Shown here one piece after another: positions 50,656 to 59,688 of a stretch of 64,000 bases of DNA. The notes beneath the pieces are model-generated. The model saw nothing but the letters and a program-made list of their open reading frames with translations. It was not told where the DNA came from and made no database searches. The stretch is from Streptomyces geranii. GTDB lineage: Bacteria > Actinomycetota > Actinomycetes > Streptomycetales > Streptomycetaceae. Numbering within the stretch: position 1 is the first letter of the stretch; every line of letters starts with the position of its first letter. The translations under genes were made by a program, and so were the position numbers. Location: NCBI RefSeq assembly GCF_002954775.1, contig NZ_PJME01000009.1, positions 62,001 through 126,000 on the forward strand, read 5' to 3'.

Positions 50656-51819
50656 ATGGCATACCTCGACCACGCCGCGACCACCCCGATGCTTCCGGAG
50701 GCGGTCGAGGCAATGACCGCGACGCTGGGCGTCACCGGTAACGCCTCCGCCCTCCACGCGGCCGGGCGCAGAGCCAGGCGTACGGTCGAGGAGGCCCGCG
50801 AGACGCTCGCCGAGTCGCTCGGCGCCCGCCCCAGCGAGGTCGTCTTCACCTCCGGCGGCACCGAGGCCGACAACCTCGCCGTCAAGGGCCTGTACTGGGC
50901 CCGCCGCGACGCCGACCCGGCCCGCGTCCGCATCCTCGCCAGCCCCGTCGAGCACCACGCCGTCCTCGACGCCGTGCACTGGCTCGGCGAGCACGAGGGC
51001 GCCGACGTCGAGTACCTCCCGGTCGACGCGTACGGCCGCGTCCACCCCGAAGCCCTGCGCGAGGCCATCGCCCGCAACCCCGACGATGTCGCCCTCGCCA
51101 CCGTCATGTGGGCCAACAACGAGATCGGTACGATCCTGCCGGTCCGCGAACTCGCCGACGTGGCCGCCGAGTTCGACGTCCCGCTGCACGCCGACGCCGT
51201 CCAGGCCTTCGGCCAGGTGCCCGTCTCCTTCGCCGACTCCGGGCTCGCCGCGATGACCGTCTCCGGCCACAAGGTCGGCGGCCCGTACGGCATCGGCGCG
51301 CTGCTGCTGGGCCGCGAGTACAGCCCCGTACCCGTGCTGCACGGCGGCGGCCAGGAGCGGCACGTACGCTCCGGGACCCTGGACGTACCCGCCGTCGCGT
51401 CCTTCGCGGTGGCCGGGCGGATCGCCGCCGAGCAGCAGGAGTGGTTCGCGCACGAGATCGGGGCGCTGCGGGACTCGCTGGTCGAGGAGGTACGCCGGCT
51501 GGTGCCCGACGCCATCCTGGGCGGCGATCCGGTGGGCCGGCTGCCGGCCAACGCGCACTTCACGTTTCCCGGTTGTGAGGGTGACTCGCTGCTGCTGCTG
51601 CTCGACGCGCAGGGCATCGAGTGCTCCACGGGCTCCGCTTGCACGGCCGGGGTGGCGCAGCCCAGCCATGTGCTGCTGGCCACCGGTACCGCTCCGGACC
51701 TCGCTCGGGGCACGTTGCGGTTCTCCTTCGGCCATACCTCCACGCAGGCTGACGTGGAGGCGGTGGCGAAGGCGATCGGGCCCGTTGTGGAGCGGGCTCG
51801 GGCGGCGGGGCTCAGCTGA
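50656..51819 (+). CDS. Cysteine desulfurase (NifS/IscS family)
   Basis: A 387-residue PLP enzyme that takes sulfur from L-cysteine as a persulfide. The PLP lysine is K206 in SGHKVGGPYG, and the catalytic Cys329 lies in STGSACTAG. The N-terminus YLDHAATTPM and VEHHAVLDA are also typical. Its sulfur probably feeds tRNA 2-thiolation by MnmA, whose gene is on the same strand about 4.6 kb downstream; desulfurase and mnmA genes lie near each other in actinomycetes. Confidence 0.95.
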   Translation: MAYLDHAATTPMLPEAVEAMTATLGVTGNASALHAAGRRARRTVEEARETLAESLGARPSEVVFTSGGTEADNLAVKGLYWARRDADPARVRILASPVEHHAVLDAVHWLGEHEGADVEYLPVDAYGRVHPEALREAIARNPDDVALATVMWANNEIGTILPVRELADVAAEFDVPLHADAVQAFGQVPVSFADSGLAAMTVSGHKVGGPYGIGALLLGREYSPVPVLHGGGQERHVRSGTLDVPAVASFAVAGRIAAEQQEWFAHEIGALRDSLVEEVRRLVPDAILGGDPVGRLPANAHFTFPGCEGDSLLLLLDAQGIECSTGSACTAGVAQPSHVLLATGTAPDLARGTLRFSFGHTSTQADVEAVAKAIGPVVERARAAGLS

Positions 51820-51870
51820 GGGCTCCGCCGGGGTGCCGTGATGGGTTGTCGGTCAGGTGCGACGCCGTCG

Positions 51871-51926
51871 TGGCTTGTCGCGCCCACGCGGCGGAGCCGC
51901 AAATAGATGCAGCCCCGCGCCCCTTA
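51871..51926 (-). repeat. Second type of dispersed Streptomyces intergenic repeat
   Basis: On the minus strand it reads AAGGGGCGCGGGGCTGCATC, then TATTTGCGGCTCCGCC and GCGTGGGCGCGAC. This is a common streptomycete element distinct from the AACTGCGCGACCA type but sharing its first bases. Confidence 0.7.
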
Positions 51927-53522
51927 GGACGTCCCGCTTAGCGGCGTGTTCATCTCCGGCTTCTCCATCGGGTCCAACAAGGCCGTCTTGGTGCTTGCAC
52001 CCGGCCAGATCGCCGGGCAGTGGGTGTTCTTCGCCGGGGGTGTCAGGGTCGTCAGGTAGGTGTCCGTCGCCGCTCGCACGCACGGGCTGCGCCAGTACGT
52101 GATGTGGCCGACGCCGTCGTACGTCAGGAGTCGGGCCTCTCTGCCCATCTGGCGGGCCGCGTTCGCCGCCCAGGCGTGCGGAGTCGCCACGTCGTACCTG
52201 CTGTTGGTCAGGAGGATCGGCGGGGTGCCCGTCACCCGGAGCGGGTGTTGCGGGTTGGCCACCCGGTCCGTCCAGTTCTGGCAGCTCGTCATGTACGACC
52301 AGCCCAGCGAGGCGACCCGGGTGAGCGGCGCGATCCGGGCCAGCTCGGTCTCGTAGCGGGTCATCGTCGCGTACGACGGGACGTCCAGGTCGAAGTCCTG
52401 GCACAGGACCGGGTCGTAGGTGAACGCCACCGGGTCGTCGGCCGCCGCCGCTGCCGGGGAGGTGGTGCCGGAGGCCGTCGTCGTCGGCGGCTCGGGGACC
52501 ACGCTCAGGTACGACAGGACCAGCGCCAGCGTGGACCAGTTCGCCGGCTCGTACATGTAGCTGTAGGCGATTCCCCGCAGCGTCGAGGCGGAGAAGGGGA
52601 GGCCCGACAGCGTGTAGACGAGGCGGCCCTGCTCCGCCGCCGCGTAGTACGTCCGGAACAGCTCGCGCACGTCCTTGCCGTACAGGAGGCAGCTCGGGGT
52701 GCGTTCGCACCAGTCGGCGAACAGGCCGAAGGATGCCTCCAGGGTCTCCGTACGGCTCTTGAGGATGCCCCAAGTGCCCAGGCTGTGGTCCATGTTGGAG
52801 TCCAGCACCATCGCGCGCACCCGGTGCGGGAACAGTTCGGCGTACTGCTGGCCGATCAGCGTGCCGTACGAGCCGCCCCAGTAGCTGATCCGCCGCTCGC
52901 CCAGGGCCGCGCGGATCGCGTCCATGTCCCGGGCGACGCTCCCGGTGTCCATGTGGTCGGCGAGCGGCCCGGACACCTCGCGGCAGTTGTCGGCGAGGGC
53001 GCGGTTGGCCTGGCGGAGGGTCTGGAAGGAGGCCTCGTCGGTCGGGCCCAGCGCGGCCCGCCTGGCCTTCACCACCGTCCCGGAGCACTTCAGCTCGGCG
53101 CTGGCGCCGATACCGCGCGGGTCGAAGCCCACGAAGTCGAAACGGGCGGCCAGTTCGGGCGAGAAGGAGAACGGCGCGCTGAGGCCGAGGTTCACCCCGG
53201 ACTGGCCGGGGCCGCCCGGGTTGAGCAGCAGCGGGCCGAGCCGCCGGGCGGGGTCGGGATCGGTGGCCCGGTGCCGGACGAGCGCCAGGTCGACGGTCGT
53301 ACCGTCCGGGTGCTGCCAGTCCACCGGGACGGCGAGGCTCCCGCACTCGAACTCGCCTTCCCCGTACGGGGATTCACAGGGCTGCCAGGCTATGGAGCCG
53401 GCCGGGGTGGGGGTGGCCGCGGCGGCGGTGGGGGCGCCGGTCAGTAACTGGCCGAGGAGCGCGGAGGCCGCCACGGCGACGGCCGCGATCGTGCGGCCGG
53501 GGGTGGGGGAGGAGGTCGACAT
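51924..53522 (-). CDS. Secreted S33-family peptidase (tripeptidyl aminopeptidase-like alpha/beta hydrolase)
   Basis: A 532-residue exported alpha/beta hydrolase. The signal peptide covers about residues 1-36 (AVAVAASALLGQLL...AAAA). LLLNPGGPGQSG is the oxyanion region and YWGGSYGTLIGQQYA the nucleophile elbow. The C-terminal TAP-like cap segment includes PILLTNSRYDVATP with the catalytic Asp and the His in GVGHITYW. Streptomyces Tap/SlpD/SlpE proteins of this kind cut N-terminal di- or tripeptides from secreted proteins. Confidence 0.92.
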   Translation of the reverse strand: MSTSSPTPGRTIAAVAVAASALLGQLLTGAPTAAAATPTPAGSIAWQPCESPYGEGEFECGSLAVPVDWQHPDGTTVDLALVRHRATDPDPARRLGPLLLNPGGPGQSGVNLGLSAPFSFSPELAARFDFVGFDPRGIGASAELKCSGTVVKARRAALGPTDEASFQTLRQANRALADNCREVSGPLADHMDTGSVARDMDAIRAALGERRISYWGGSYGTLIGQQYAELFPHRVRAMVLDSNMDHSLGTWGILKSRTETLEASFGLFADWCERTPSCLLYGKDVRELFRTYYAAAEQGRLVYTLSGLPFSASTLRGIAYSYMYEPANWSTLALVLSYLSVVPEPPTTTASGTTSPAAAAADDPVAFTYDPVLCQDFDLDVPSYATMTRYETELARIAPLTRVASLGWSYMTSCQNWTDRVANPQHPLRVTGTPPILLTNSRYDVATPHAWAANAARQMGREARLLTYDGVGHITYWRSPCVRAATDTYLTTLTPPAKNTHCPAIWPGASTKTALLDPMEKPEMNTPLSGTS

Positions 53523-53704
53523 GGATCACAGCATGACCCCAACTGCCCGACCGGCAAAGGAAACTGATGGACCGTCAATAACTCGCGGATGACTTCGTCA
53601 GGTCATTCGGACGAGTGTCGACACTCGGACTGAATTAAAGTGATCCTGCTCAACATCTGCGTCAACTGTCGACAGTGACGCACTGTTGGTCTACCTTCCC
53701 AGCA

Positions 53705-53739
53705 GGTTGCCGCCGGCACTTCCACTGCCGGCGGCAACC
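53705..53739 (-). terminator. Terminator hairpin of the multicopper oxidase gene
   Basis: A perfect 14-bp stem, GGTTGCCGCCGGCA and TGCCGGCGGCAACC, with a 7-base loop, lies 26 bases beyond the oxidase stop codon. Confidence 0.85.
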
Positions 53740-53764
53740 GTCCCGGGGAGGCGGTGAACCCGTG

Positions 53765-55357
53765 CTAGCTGTCCAGCACCATGAGGGCGGCCATCATGCC
53801 CTCGTCCTCGTGCTGCAGCAGATGGCAGTGGAGCATGTACATGTACGTGTCGTCGGTGAAGTCCGTGAACTTCATCGCGATCTTGATGGAGCCACCGCCG
53901 ACCACCTCGAAGGTGTCGTACCAGCCGAGATTGACGCCGGTCGGTGCCGCGCCGTTGATCTCCATCACCTGGTAGGGCACGTCGTGCAGATGGAACGAGT
54001 GCTCCAGCTGCGTGTTGTTCGTGATCGTCCAGATCTCCTCGGCGTCCAGCGTGGTGCTGATCATCGCCATCCCGGCCATGGTGGTGCCCGCCGATCCGTT
54101 GATCAGCATGGTCGCCCCGTTCTGGCCGAGGGTGATCGTCCGCGCGGTGAAGGCGCTGGTGTCGTAGCGGGTGATGGTGTTGAGCGTGCTCGGCAGGTCG
54201 GCCGGCGTGTCGGTGGCGTCCGGGGTCACGGTCAGGAAGTCGTACGTGCCGCTGCCGCCGCGGATCCAGCCGGTGGTGACGACGGCCTGCAGCGTGACGG
54301 CGTCCGCCAGGTCGAGGACGAACTCGGCGCGGCCTCCGGCCACCAGCCGGATCGTGGTCACCTCGGTGGGCTCGGCGAGATAGCCCTGGTCGCTGGCGAT
54401 CTGGGTGAGCGTGCCGCCGTCGCTGCGCTGGACGGTCATGATGTCGGCGGGGGAGGCGTTCAGGACCCGGAAGCGGGTGCGCTTCTTGGTGGCGGTGAAG
54501 CCGAGGGTGGTCGCGTCGACGTTGGTGCCGTTGACCAGCACCGGGAAGGTGGTGGTGGCGAGTCGGTAACCGGCGGCGTCGTACTTGATGTCGCCGGCGG
54601 TGTCCACCGCCAGGCACTGCAGGATGAGCGGGATGTCGTCGACGCCGTACTCGCTCGGCAGCGCGGCCGAGACCTCCGAGTCGTCCTCGACGATGATCAG
54701 ACCGGCCAGGCCGTGGACGACCTGCTCGGCGGTGGTGCCCAGGGCGTGCGGGTGGTACCAGAGGGTCTTCGCCTCGTCGAGGACCTCGAAGGTGGGCGAC
54801 CAGGTGACGCCGTCGGCGAAGGAGTTCTGCGGGCCGCCGTCCATCTTGGGCGGGATGTGGGCGCCGTGGAAGTGGACGGTGGTGTCGTCGCCCAGGCTGT
54901 TGGTGATGTTCAGCAGGACGGTGTCGCCCTTGGTCCACTTCATGGTGGGGCCGAGGTACGAACCGTTGTAGCCGGCCGTGGTGCTGGTGACGCCGCTGAT
55001 CACCTCCGACGTACCGGTCTTCGCGGTCAGGGTGAACGTCGTGGTGCCGTCGGCGGTGGTGCCCTCCAGCAGGTCCGGGATGTTCAGGGTGGCGTCGGCC
55101 GCCGATGCCTTGAAGCCGCTGCCGTTGGACAGCAGGGCGAAGGTCGCCCCCGCCGCGCCGACGGCCGCCAGCCCCGCCGCCCCGGCCATGCCGCCGAGGA
55201 ACGTCCGCCGGTGCAGGCCCTTGCCGGACCGGCTCCTGCTCTGCTGGGTGTGCTCGCCCTTCTCGCCCCGGTCGCGCTTGGCGTGGGTGCCCTTGCTCTG
55301 CTGTCCGGCCGGGTTCTGCTGCTCCGCCGGGCCTGCGGGTTCGTGTGAGTAGGTCAT
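53765..55357 (-). CDS. Tat-exported multicopper oxidase (laccase/bilirubin-oxidase-like)
   Basis: A 530-residue three-domain multicopper oxidase. A long polar N-terminus leads to the twin-arginine signal HRRTFLGGMAGAAG. The four copper motifs are HFHGAH, WYHPHALG, HSFHLHDVPYQV and LHCHLLQHEDEGMM, so both the trinuclear and type 1 sites are complete. It would oxidise phenols, metals or pigment precursors with O2 reduced to water outside the cell. The ATG at 55357 was chosen; the frame is open further upstream without a likely start. The intergenic stretch to 55569 has no other gene. Confidence 0.93.
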   Translation of the reverse strand: MTYSHEPAGPAEQQNPAGQQSKGTHAKRDRGEKGEHTQQSRSRSGKGLHRRTFLGGMAGAAGLAAVGAAGATFALLSNGSGFKASAADATLNIPDLLEGTTADGTTTFTLTAKTGTSEVISGVTSTTAGYNGSYLGPTMKWTKGDTVLLNITNSLGDDTTVHFHGAHIPPKMDGGPQNSFADGVTWSPTFEVLDEAKTLWYHPHALGTTAEQVVHGLAGLIIVEDDSEVSAALPSEYGVDDIPLILQCLAVDTAGDIKYDAAGYRLATTTFPVLVNGTNVDATTLGFTATKKRTRFRVLNASPADIMTVQRSDGGTLTQIASDQGYLAEPTEVTTIRLVAGGRAEFVLDLADAVTLQAVVTTGWIRGGSGTYDFLTVTPDATDTPADLPSTLNTITRYDTSAFTARTITLGQNGATMLINGSAGTTMAGMAMISTTLDAEEIWTITNNTQLEHSFHLHDVPYQVMEINGAAPTGVNLGWYDTFEVVGGGSIKIAMKFTDFTDDTYMYMLHCHLLQHEDEGMMAALMVLDS

Positions 55358-55568
55358 GGCTGCGGAGCTTTGAGCTAAGGACTGTGTAAAGACTGAGGCG
55401 AACCTAGGAAGCCAGGCAAGAACCTGTGCAACCTGAAGCCACCCTTTGACTTGGCAACTCCATGAGAGCGAAGGCGAGTTGGCGTCCCGCAGGTCAGGAT
55501 CAGCGCGCGGGACACTTCGGGCGGCCCGCACTCATCAAACGTTCATGATCCAATCGCCGTGATGTGCG

Positions 55569-56321
55569 TCACTTCTGTTCCTGTGTGGAGGCGGCGCTCG
55601 CCCGCGTCACGAGCCGCATGTACTTCGCCCAGTCCCAGCCCTTGCCCGGGTCGGTGTGGTCCGTGCCCGGAACCTCCACATGCCCGATGATGTGCTCCCG
55701 GTCGACGGGTATGCCGTACCTCGCGCAGACCCGCGCCGTCAGCCGCGCCGAGGCCTCGTACATCGCGTCCGTGAAGTCCTCGGGCTTCTCCACGAAGCCC
55801 TCGTGCTCGATGCCGACGCTCCGCTCGTTGAACTCCCGGTTGCCCGCGTGGAAGGCCACGTCCAGCTCGCGGATCATCTGCGTGACGTGCCCGTCCTTGC
55901 GCACGATGTAGTGCGCCGCCGCGCCGTGCGCCGGGTTCTGGAAGACCTTCACCGCGCTGTTGAAGCTGCCCTGTGTGACGTGGATGATCACCCGGTCCAC
56001 GCCGTAGTCGTCGGGCCGGTCCGCCATCCGCCAGTTCGCAGAGGAGGCCGCCACCCAGCGCGCCCCCGCGTAGTCGACCTCGCCCTCCTTGCGCGGCTTC
56101 GCCACCCCGGGCACCCGCCACCACATCCGCGCCAGCTCGTCCCGCGCGAGCACACCCGTGGCGACGGCGGCCACCGCGCCGCCGATCAGCAGCGCGCGCC
56201 GCCCGATCCGCCGGTCGCCGTCCTTCGGCGCGGCTCTCCGGTGGCCCTCGCTGCGCAGCTGCCGGGGCACGTCCTGCGGAAGGCCGCGACCGGTCTCCCG
56301 GCGAGCCTGTGTTTCCTCCAT
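55569..56321 (-). CDS. Exported N-acetylmuramoyl-L-alanine amidase (Amidase_2)
   Basis: A 250-residue protein. A basic N-terminus with RRIGRRALLIGGAVAAVATG looks like a Tat/Sec export signal. The Amidase_2 domain covers about residues 95-235, with VDRVIIHVTQGS (first zinc His), AHYIVRKDGHVTQMI, VGIEHEGFVE and GHVEVPGTDHTDPGKGWDW (remaining ligands). It cleaves the amide between muramic acid and the stem peptide. Divergent from mnmA. Confidence 0.92.
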   Translation of the reverse strand: MEETQARRETGRGLPQDVPRQLRSEGHRRAAPKDGDRRIGRRALLIGGAVAAVATGVLARDELARMWWRVPGVAKPRKEGEVDYAGARWVAASSANWRMADRPDDYGVDRVIIHVTQGSFNSAVKVFQNPAHGAAAHYIVRKDGHVTQMIRELDVAFHAGNREFNERSVGIEHEGFVEKPEDFTDAMYEASARLTARVCARYGIPVDREHIIGHVEVPGTDHTDPGKGWDWAKYMRLVTRASAASTQEQK

Positions 56322-56380
56322 GTGATCGCAACGGATACTCGCGCGCCCCGGTTCCCGGCGCCCCGTACCCTGGAAGGGTT

Positions 56381-57520
56381 ATGACTCACACCTCGATGAC
56401 CCACACCGCGCAGCAGCCCCTCCGCGTACTGGCCGCCATGTCCGGCGGCGTGGACTCCGCCGTAGCCGCCGCCCGGGCGGCGGAAGCCGGCCATGACGTC
56501 ACCGGCGTCCATCTCGCCCTGTCCGCGAACCCCCAATCGTTCCGCACGGGCGCGCGTGGCTGTTGCACCATCGAGGACTCCCGCGACGCCCGCCGCGCGG
56601 CCGACGTCATCGGCATCCCGTTCTACGTCTGGGACCTCGCCGAGCGCTTCCGCGAGGACGTGGTGGACGACTTCGTCGCCGAGTACGAGGCCGGGCGGAC
56701 CCCGAACCCGTGCCTGCGCTGCAACGAGAAGATCAAGTTCGCCGCCCTCCTCGACAAGGCCCTCGCCCTGGGCTTCGACGCGGTCTGCACGGGCCACTAC
56801 GCGCAGGTGATCACGCACGAGGACGGCACCCGCGAACTGCACCGCGCCTCGGACATGGCCAAGGACCAGTCGTACGTCCTCGGTGTCCTCGACGACCGCC
56901 AGCTCGCGCACGCGATGTTCCCCCTCGGCGACACCCTCACCACCAAGGACGAGATCCGCGCGGAGGCCGAGCGGCGCGGCCTCGCGGTCGCCAAGAAGCC
57001 CGACTCGCACGACATCTGCTTCATCGCCGACGGCGACACCCAGGGCTTCCTCGCACACCGCCTGGGCAAGGCCGAGGGCGACATCGTCGACGAGTCCGGC
57101 GCGGTCGTCGGCACGCACGAGGGCGCGTACGGCTTCACCATCGGCCAGCGCAAGGGCCTGCGCATCGGCACCCCGGCCGCCGACGGCAAGCCGCGCTACG
57201 TCCTGGACATCTCCCCGGTCGACAACACGGTCACGGTAGGCCCGGCGACGGCCCTGGACGTCGACGCCCTCACCGCGATCCGCCCCCGCTGGTGCGGAGC
57301 GGCCCCCACCGGCCCCGGCACCTACACCGCCCAACTCCGCGCCCACGGCGGCGAGACCGAGGTGACCGCCGCACTGGTCGACGGCACTCTGGAGGTCACG
57401 TTCACCGAGCCCGTGCGCGGGGTGGCGCCGGGCCAGGCGATCGTCCTGTACGACGGCACGCGGGTTGTGGGGTCGGCGACTATCGCGACTACGGTGCGGG
57501 CCACCGCGGGCGTGTCCTGA
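56381..57520 (+). CDS. mnmA: tRNA-specific 2-thiouridylase
   Basis: A 379-residue enzyme that thiolates U34 of Lys, Glu and Gln tRNAs. The PP-loop AAMSGGVDSAVAA binds ATP. Catalytic cysteines are in NPCLRCNEKIKF and SHDICFIADGD. GHYAQVI and the C-terminal barrel (FTIGQRKGLRIG) are typical. It starts at ATG 56381 after GAAGGG. Sulfur is probably supplied by the cysteine desulfurase encoded upstream. Confidence 0.96.
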   Translation: MTHTSMTHTAQQPLRVLAAMSGGVDSAVAAARAAEAGHDVTGVHLALSANPQSFRTGARGCCTIEDSRDARRAADVIGIPFYVWDLAERFREDVVDDFVAEYEAGRTPNPCLRCNEKIKFAALLDKALALGFDAVCTGHYAQVITHEDGTRELHRASDMAKDQSYVLGVLDDRQLAHAMFPLGDTLTTKDEIRAEAERRGLAVAKKPDSHDICFIADGDTQGFLAHRLGKAEGDIVDESGAVVGTHEGAYGFTIGQRKGLRIGTPAADGKPRYVLDISPVDNTVTVGPATALDVDALTAIRPRWCGAAPTGPGTYTAQLRAHGGETEVTAALVDGTLEVTFTEPVRGVAPGQAIVLYDGTRVVGSATIATTVRATAGVS

Positions 57521-57533
57521 AACAGCCGTCCCG

Positions 57534-58388
57534 TCAGCCCCAGTGCAGGGGATGGGACAGCGTGACCCCGTGCGTGGCGAAGTCGATCGTCACGCGGTCG
57601 CGGTCGGTGATCGTGAAGCCGTGGTGGAAGCTGCTGCGGTCCGCGCCGAGGTAGACGTAGTGCACCCGGCCGGGGTGCAGCAGCGACGCGTTGGCGAAGA
57701 GGCCGGCCGTCATGTCCCGCAGCCCGTAGTGCAGGGCCTTCACCCCGGTGGTGAACGGCCCCTGCCAGGCGGCCTCCTCGTCCCGCTCGACCGTCACCTG
57801 CCCGGTGACCTGCTGCGGCGGGGTGCCCAGGAAGAGATACGGCGCCACGCCCGCGTCGCACAGCTTCGCGTACGACAGATGCCCCGCGTGCCGCTTGAAA
57901 CGGCCGATGTCGGTGAGGTCGTTGCCGAAGGTGTACCCGGCGTACTTCGGGGTGCCGTCCGCGTCCCCGACGTACACGAGGACGACCTCCGCCTCCTCGG
58001 TCACCGCGATCGCGCCCCGCGGCACCCGCAGCGGCTCACCGGAGACCTTCAGCACCTCGCCGAGCCCCTTGAAGAACCAGTTGGGCTGCGTGGGCGCCCC
58101 CGAGTCCGCCTTCACGTTGTGGGTGGCCATGAAGCCACTCACCAACGCGTCCCCGACGGAGTCGGGCAGCAGCGGTGGCCGGAACCGCACGTCCGCCACG
58201 GCCGCGCTCACCGGCTCGCGGCCCTCGGTCAGCGCGGCGAGCAGCGCCGGAGCATCGCCGTCGGCGGCCAGCACGGCGGCACGCGGATCGGCGCCGCCGA
58301 GGGGAAAGAGGGTGAGGACGTCGTCCTCCGGGGCGCCGTGGCCCACATACCGCTCACCTTTGTACGTGCATTCGAACAGGGCAGTCAT
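57534..58388 (-). CDS. FAH-fold family protein (fumarylacetoacetase-like hydrolase/AraD1-like)
   Basis: A 284-residue protein. The C-terminal two thirds resemble the FAH fold: EEAEVVLVYVGD supplies the paired acidic metal ligands, followed by YAGYTFGNDLTDIGRF and LCDAGVAPYLFLG. Members hydrolyse, decarboxylate or dehydrate 2-keto or beta-diketo acids with Mg2+. It starts at ATG 58388. It converges on mnmA with 13 bases between, and lies downstream of the GH3/enolase operon on the same strand, so it may be either a separate gene or its last member. Confidence 0.75.
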   Translation of the reverse strand: MTALFECTYKGERYVGHGAPEDDVLTLFPLGGADPRAAVLAADGDAPALLAALTEGREPVSAAVADVRFRPPLLPDSVGDALVSGFMATHNVKADSGAPTQPNWFFKGLGEVLKVSGEPLRVPRGAIAVTEEAEVVLVYVGDADGTPKYAGYTFGNDLTDIGRFKRHAGHLSYAKLCDAGVAPYLFLGTPPQQVTGQVTVERDEEAAWQGPFTTGVKALHYGLRDMTAGLFANASLLHPGRVHYVYLGADRSSFHHGFTITDRDRVTIDFATHGVTLSHPLHWG

Positions 58389-58437
58389 GGGGTGCTCCTC
58401 TCGGTGGAACTGATGACAGGGGGGAGGGACGCGCCCC

Positions 58438-59688
58438 TCAAGGGGCGCGGGGAACTGCGCGATCAACCCCCACCGGCCCGCGGTCGAAACGCTTCCCACC
58501 GCCGGAGGCAACCCGCAGCCACGACCTACCGTCCGCCCAGCTCAGAGCCGTCCACCGCACAGCCTGATCAGTCAGCCGCAGACCGAAACCGACCCCCTCG
58601 ACGGGCCCGATCGTGTTCGTACGCCGGTCCACCACCGGCCAAGGAGCCACAATCGCGTCCGCTTCCGCGAAGAAGCGGTCGGACTGTCCGCCCTCGACGG
58701 TCAGGGCACCCGGAGAGCGCAGCGCCAGCGCCCTGCTCGCGTTGATCAGCGGTCCCGTCTCGGCGACCTGCACGCCGATCTGGAAGCCCAACCCCTCGGT
58801 GCGGGCGTACTCGATCAGGCGGGCCGAGGCGACCGGCCCGCCGTTCTTCGACACCCGGACGTTCACCGCGTCGCACGCCCCGGCCGCCACCGCCGCCCGC
58901 GCGTCCGCCGCCGTGCACACCGACTCGTCGAGCAGGACACGGACGCCCGTCTCCTGGCGCAGGGCGCGCAGCGCGGCCCACGAGCGGCGGGGGAGGGGCT
59001 CCTCGACGAGGTCCATGCCCGCCTCGCGCAGCCGGCGCGCGTACGGCGCTGCCGTCCTCGGCGTCCAGCTCATGTTGGCGTCGACCATCACCGGCACGTC
59101 CGCGCCGAGCCGCCGTCTGATCGCGGCCACCGTGCGGACGTCCCGCTCGATGTCGTCGGACGCCTTCACCTTGACGAAGTGGAAGGGCCCGCGCGTGTCC
59201 AGGAACTCCTCGACGCCGATGCTCAGATCCAGCACCTGGGAGACGGGGACCGAGTCGAGCACAGCGGCCCCCGGGAACAGCAACTCGCCCACCGGGAGCA
59301 ACAACTGACGGCACAACAGGTCCAGTACGGCCGTCTCCAGCAGGCACACCAGATTGGTGCCGGGCGGTGTCCCCAGGGTGTGGGTGAAGAGTTCCGGGAA
59401 CGTCGACTCGAAGCCCTCGGCGCGGAGTTGGGCGGCCAGCTCCGTCGGAGGAGTGGTGTGCAGGCGGTCGAACAGCGCGTGCAGCGGGACGCGTTGGAGG
59501 GCCTCGGTCACGCTGTCGGTCGTCTCGCCGGTGACGTACGAGCGGGGGGCGCACTCCCCGATGCCGGACACGTCGTCCACGGTCAGACGCAGGACCAGGC
59601 TGTCGCTGGTGCGGCGGCGGGCCGCCGGGTGGTCGAAGCCGACGCGCATCGGCAGCGCCACCCGGTACAGCCGCGCCTCAGACGCCAC
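58438..59688 (-). CDS. Enolase-superfamily enzyme (muconate cycloisomerase/dipeptide epimerase group)
   Basis: A 416-residue protein with the N-terminal capping domain (about 1-135) and a (beta/alpha)7beta barrel. Catalytic lysines are the KVK motif (FVKVKASD) at the end of the second strand and the Lys in VRVSKNGG. Metal ligands are Asp in MVDANMSW, Glu in LVEEPL and Asp/Glu in LLDESV. This is the muconate-lactonizing group, which includes dipeptide epimerases, OSB synthase and N-acyl amino acid racemases. With ligases in the same operon, an epimerase acting on a dipeptide or N-acyl amino acid is the best guess. The last ~14 codons run into a dispersed repeat. Confidence 0.85.
   Translation of the reverse strand: MASEARLYRVALPMRVGFDHPAARRRTSDSLVLRLTVDDVSGIGECAPRSYVTGETTDSVTEALQRVPLHALFDRLHTTPPTELAAQLRAEGFESTFPELFTHTLGTPPGTNLVCLLETAVLDLLCRQLLLPVGELLFPGAAVLDSVPVSQVLDLSIGVEEFLDTRGPFHFVKVKASDDIERDVRTVAAIRRRLGADVPVMVDANMSWTPRTAAPYARRLREAGMDLVEEPLPRRSWAALRALRQETGVRVLLDESVCTAADARAAVAAGACDAVNVRVSKNGGPVASARLIEYARTEGLGFQIGVQVAETGPLINASRALALRSPGALTVEGGQSDRFFAEADAIVAPWPVVDRRTNTIGPVEGVGFGLRLTDQAVRWTALSWADGRSWLRVASGGGKRFDRGPVGVDRAVPRAP
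58441..58485 (+). repeat. Dispersed Streptomyces repeat at the enolase-gene 3' end, copy 4
   Basis: AGGGGCGCGGGGAACTGCGC followed by GATCAACCCCCACCGG and CCCGCGG. It supplies the stop region and the last codons (RGPVGVDRAVPRAP) of the enolase-superfamily gene on the minus strand. Confidence 0.78.
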